Assembly: GCA_052246725.1 (NCBI GenBank)
Contig: JBQQCL010000003.1
Direction: 5' to 3' (one strand)
From: Pseudalkalibacillus sp052246725
GTDB taxonomy: Bacteria > Bacillota > Bacilli > Bacillales > Fictibacillaceae
Length of the DNA: 64,000 bases
In this document: piece by piece, positions 61,275-64,000 of the stretch
Numbering within the stretch: position 1 is the first letter of the stretch
Layout: each line of letters opens with the position of its first letter
Made by a program: the position numbers and the translations under genes
Notes under the pieces: generated by a model
Told to the model about the DNA's origin: nothing
Database searches by the model: none
Seen by the model: only the letters and a program-made list of their open reading frames with translations

Positions 61275-62630
61275 ATGAGTCAAGGGTTAGAGCAACAAGC
61301 GCGTGAGCAGTGGAAATCGCGTACAGGGTTCATGCTGGCAGCAATGGGTTCTGCAATCGGCTTGGGTAACATTTGGAAGTTCCCTTACATTACAGGGGAG
61401 TATGGTGGATCAGCCTTTATAATTGTTTATTTGATTTGTATCGCCTTGATCGGAGTACCCGTCATGCTCGCCGAATTTGCAGTTGGACGGAAGACGCAGA
61501 AGGATGCGGTCGGTTCCTTCCAGGAGCTGACGCCTGGAAAGCCATGGTTCGTCACAGGGCTTTTCGGGGTCATGGCAGCATTCTTGATCCTATCGTTCTA
61601 TGGCGTCGTTGCAGGCTGGGCGTTATCGTACACGACGAAAGCGATGAGTGGAGACCTTCTCGCTGTTCCTGGTGAACAGATGGCAGATCATTTCGGTGGA
61701 TTCATCGGAAACGCACTGAGTCCGCTATTATGGCAGACTTTATTTATGGCGATCGTCATCATTGTCGTTGTGAGAGGAATTAAAGAAGGGATCGAGAAAT
61801 GGAATAAAATCTTGATGCCTACCCTGGGTGTTCTCTTAGTCATCCTAGTCATCCGTTCAGTCACACTTCCTGGTGCAGGAGAAGGGATTGCATTTCTTTT
61901 CTCGCCAGATTTCTCAGCGCTGAGTGGAGAGGCCGTTCTCGTCGCTTTAGGGCATGCCTTCTTCTCCTTAAGCTTGGGTATGGGAACGATGATCACGTAT
62001 GGAAGTTATGTTCCGAAAAATGTAAACCTTCCTACGGCGGCAACGGGAGTAAGTATTGCGGATACTGGCTTCGCTTTATTAGCGGGGTTAGCGATCTTCC
62101 CAGCTGTATTCGCCTTCGGGATGGATCCAGCGGCAGGACCTGGACTGATCTTCATCACGCTTCCGGCTGTGTTTGAGTTGATGCCATTCGGTCAGTTCTT
62201 TGCGGTATTGTTCTTCTTACTGATTTCTGTAGCAGCACTGACTTCCGCCATTTCGATTTTGGAAGTTCCAGTTGCATACTTCATGCGGAAATTCGAATGG
62301 ACCCGTAAAAAGGCAACATGGATCCTTGGAACGATCATTTTCTTATTCGGAATTCCTTCATCCCTTTCATTGGGTGCATGGGGCGAATTCACGATTTTTG
62401 GTAAAGTATTCTTCGATGCGGTCGACTTCTTAGCCTCTTACATCCTTCTGCCATTAGGTGGATTATGTATCGCTCTGTTTACAGGATGGGCACTTGGCAA
62501 ACAGAAATCGCTTGAAATTGGAGGATTTGGTGAAGGCAGCGTTTGGGGTAAACTTTGGATCTTCTCCTTACGATTCATCTCTCCGGTTCTCGTTGCGCTT
62601 GTGCTATTGTATTCAACAGGGATCATTTAA
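61275..62630 (+). CDS. Sodium-dependent neurotransmitter-symporter family (NSS) amino-acid transporter
   Basis: 451 residues with 11-12 membrane segments. Helix 1 signature AAMGSAIGLGNIWKFPYITG contains the unwound sodium and substrate site (GSAIGLGNIWRFPY in relatives). Helix 6 region SLSLGMGTMITYGSYVP and helix 8 VALTSAISILEVP carry further sodium residues. It resembles LeuT/ MhsT-type importers of hydrophobic amino acids. AAAAAGGAGGATTGTCAA precedes the ATG. Monocistronic, ended by the repeat hairpin. Confidence 0.92.
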   Translation: MSQGLEQQAREQWKSRTGFMLAAMGSAIGLGNIWKFPYITGEYGGSAFIIVYLICIALIGVPVMLAEFAVGRKTQKDAVGSFQELTPGKPWFVTGLFGVMAAFLILSFYGVVAGWALSYTTKAMSGDLLAVPGEQMADHFGGFIGNALSPLLWQTLFMAIVIIVVVRGIKEGIEKWNKILMPTLGVLLVILVIRSVTLPGAGEGIAFLFSPDFSALSGEAVLVALGHAFFSLSLGMGTMITYGSYVPKNVNLPTAATGVSIADTGFALLAGLAIFPAVFAFGMDPAAGPGLIFITLPAVFELMPFGQFFAVLFFLLISVAALTSAISILEVPVAYFMRKFEWTRKKATWILGTIIFLFGIPSSLSLGAWGEFTIFGKVFFDAVDFLASYILLPLGGLCIALFTGWALGKQKSLEIGGFGEGSVWGKLWIFSLRFISPVLVALVLLYSTGII

Positions 62631-62632
62631 AT

Positions 62633-62680
62633 TGGGGACGGTTCTCTTGCTTCCTAACGAAGCAAAAGAACCGTCTTTTT
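62633..62680 (+). terminator. Terminator formed by GGGGACGGTTCTC repeat, copy 3 (full)
   Basis: GACGGTTCTCTTGCTTC, CTAAC, GAAGCAAAAGAACCGTC and TTTTT: a ~17 bp stem with one mismatch and a T tract, immediately after the symporter stop codon. A repeat unit serving as the transcription terminator. Confidence 0.88.
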
Positions 62681-62686
62681 ATTTCC

Positions 62687-63115
62687 TTATACACGGTGAT
62701 GGTCGGCACGCCAATTTTGCACTGCCTTTTTGATTTCATCTGGTGAGAGGTTCTCAGACTGTGCCCGTGCCACAAGACCTGGATATTCTTCATCCGAAGC
62801 AAACCGAAGCGCAATGACTTGCTTATGGGTGAGCTTTGAGTCCAATAGATTCCCAGTCATACGATAATAGCGGAAGTTCTCCTCGTTTCGGATGCTTCGA
62901 TCTTGGAGTTTGAGTACATATAGTCTTAGCTTTATAACAATCAAAATGATTGTAATGAGCATCGATAAGATGACAAGGCTGAGCAGCATCTGGCTCCCGA
63001 GGTTTTGGACAATGAAGATGAGCGATAAAATCAGTGTAACAAGAGTGAGAATTCCGATTCCTCTATGGTACAAGGGATCAATCATTCTATGATTCTTATA
63101 GTTTTGCTGGTTCAT
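62687..63115 (-). CDS. DUF6526-like small membrane protein
   Basis: 142 residues. A short cytoplasmic start (MNQQNYKNHRMIDPLYHRG), two membrane helices (about 20-38 and 42-64), then a charged helical domain (LQDRSIRNEENFRYYRMTGN; HKQVIALRFASDEEYPGLV). The NHxRxxPxxH-type start and RFASDEE..LxxRA pattern match a family of uncharacterised Bacillales membrane proteins that I know as DUF6526. Function unknown. Confidence 0.75.
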   Translation of the reverse strand: MNQQNYKNHRMIDPLYHRGIGILTLVTLILSLIFIVQNLGSQMLLSLVILSMLITIILIVIKLRLYVLKLQDRSIRNEENFRYYRMTGNLLDSKLTHKQVIALRFASDEEYPGLVARAQSENLSPDEIKKAVQNWRADHHRV

Positions 63116-63189
63116 TTTGACCTCCTATTTTAATCTAGCTTGTACTTAAAAAGTATACCGTTGTTTTCGTTCTTTTAGAACTGGGGGGA

Positions 63190-63240
63190 ATTGGGGACGG
63201 TTCTCATGCTTCATTACGAAGCAAAAGAACCTTCTTTTTT
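63190..63240. terminator. GGGGACGGTTCTC repeat, copy 4 (full hairpin)
   Basis: TTGGGGACGGTTCTCATGCT and GAAGCAAAAGAACCTTC flank TTCATTAC and end in TTTTTT. It is the same design as copy 3. It lies 4 bp beyond the stop codon of the minus-strand YwaF-like gene. On the plus strand the T tract is present; on the minus strand the run is GAATTCCCC, so orientation suits plus-strand reading. Confidence 0.72.
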
Positions 63241-63244
63241 ATCG

Positions 63245-63952
63245 TCAGCCACTGCCCTTCTCACGTTTCAACAACCACTCCATCGGAAGATACGAGATGA
63301 ATAATACGACAAGTGCTGCAATTTCAAGATTAATGTAATACATGACGCCTGATCCGAAAAAAGAGAGAATGGTTTGGGATTCTGTAGGATTTGCTAAGTA
63401 GAAGAAATTGGTGCCAAGAAGAATATTGATGAAGAAAATAGGAATTGCAATTACATTAAGTGTAATGAAGCCGGTCCATATTGCTTTCCTTGGTACGCGA
63501 TACCCCTGAAATACAATGAAAAACAACACAGCCCATGTGATGGCGGAATGATGAAGGAAATATTTAAGGAAACGGTAATGAGGAAACTGATAAAATACTT
63601 CTGGTGTTATTATGCTTAATATCGGCGGAATCAGACCTGTGAAGAATAGAAAGTTGAATGCTCTTTTGCTAGGCTTGAAGAATAAATAGATTGCGATGAA
63701 GATACTGATCGAGCAGAGGTGTAACGGGATGCTGCCGTACTCCCATTGATCCGTTGCAACCAGCCATATATGGCCACTGATTTCACTGATTACCAATATA
63801 CATAGCAAAATCCATTTGATGATCGACTGGTGAGGTTTCAGTTTGACCCTGGAATGAACCATGAAAAAGGATACAGCCACAAACATCAAGAGCACGGCGA
63901 TATGCGGAACAGAGAACAACTCGAATGTACGCATTTCGGTAACCGAAAACAT
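63245..63952 (-). CDS. YwaF/TIGR02206-family integral membrane protein
   Basis: 235 residues with about seven membrane segments. Family features: IPLHLCSISIFIAIYLFFKP with the conserved HLC, and FPHYRFLKYFLHHSAITWAV, LGTNFFYLANPTESQT with the NPTE stretch. Members are uncharacterised seven-helix proteins of Bacillus, and no reaction is known. The gene is complete within the window, with no partner visible. Confidence 0.87.
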   Translation of the reverse strand: MFSVTEMRTFELFSVPHIAVLLMFVAVSFFMVHSRVKLKPHQSIIKWILLCILVISEISGHIWLVATDQWEYGSIPLHLCSISIFIAIYLFFKPSKRAFNFLFFTGLIPPILSIITPEVFYQFPHYRFLKYFLHHSAITWAVLFFIVFQGYRVPRKAIWTGFITLNVIAIPIFFINILLGTNFFYLANPTESQTILSFFGSGVMYYINLEIAALVVLFISYLPMEWLLKREKGSG

Positions 63953-64000
63953 GATGCCACCCCTATCCTTCTTATGGTTGTTACAAATAGTCTATTCCGT

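Noticed and set aside
1..64000. Search for tRNA, rRNA and riboswitch signatures
   Set aside because: No tRNA-like GTTCRA arms in a cloverleaf context, no rRNA segments and no clear T-box, SAM, purine or TPP leader were found by eye; a covariance-model scan would be needed to exclude them.

Overview
The window looks like chromosomal DNA of a Gram-positive member of the Bacillaceae. The ribosome binding sites are strong (AGGAGG type), GTG and TTG starts are common, and there is a CcpA-type cre box. The dispersed repeats resemble short intergenic repeats known from Bacillus genomes, and most proteins resemble Bacillus families. No rRNA, tRNA, CRISPR array, intact insertion sequence or phage structural gene was seen. 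The species cannot be named from the sequence alone.

Layout. (1) 1-7.1 kb: the end of a tricarballylate-type operon (tctC-tctB-tctA and the start of a tcuA-like dehydrogenase, all minus strand), an AraC/GyrI-like regulator, and a CitS/CitT-type two-component system that probably senses the carboxylate carried by the transporter. (2) 7.1-10.6 kb: repeat-rich DNA with a DsrE-like protein, an AT-rich protein that reads as four ribbon-helix-helix-like units, a small secreted protein and a GuaD-type deaminase. (3) 10.7-25 kb: mostly minus-strand housekeeping and accessory genes: a CBS-HEPN-like fusion, threonine aldolase, tandem GNAT, PIG-L hydrolase, M20 amidohydrolase, NERD protein, TPR protein, aldo/keto reductase, methyltransferase, MFS transporter, and a PadR-DUF1048-ABC efflux locus. 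A ~110 bp repeat recurs at the 3' ends of genes here. (4) 25.3-28.1 kb: AT-rich, decaying DNA with a twice-frameshifted polyamine acetyltransferase, adaA, an amino-acid permease and a truncated cupin.

(5) 28.3-37.2 kb: one nine-gene minus-strand operon: IclR regulator, LeuC/LeuD-type hydro-lyase, a second complete tripartite tricarboxylate transporter, an AbrB-type membrane protein, a class III CoA-transferase and an HMG-CoA-lyase-type enzyme. Read together these genes form an import, (de)hydration, CoA-activation and C-C cleavage pathway for a branched C5 or C6 dicarboxylate. Mesaconate or citramalate to acetyl-CoA plus pyruvate is the best guess. The hydratase large subunit appears to start at an AUC codon. 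(6) 37.4-42.9 kb: a mannosylglycerate-type PTS (EIIABC), a GH38 mannosidase and an RpiR regulator.

(7) 43-56.6 kb: an AT-rich island: a PH-like and a YHYH protein, a small PD-(D/E)XK-like protein, a Nudix hydrolase, a nuclease-DUF2075 helicase, a PLD-DEAD-DUF3427 helicase, a small phage-like ORF, and a three-gene lmuA-lmuC-lmuB operon recognised as a Lamassu-type (ABC-three-component) anti-phage system. (8) 57.3-64 kb: SelO, an ABC-2 efflux pair, a sodium-dependent symporter and two membrane proteins, punctuated by four copies of a GGGGACGGTTCTC repeat, two of which form terminator hairpins.
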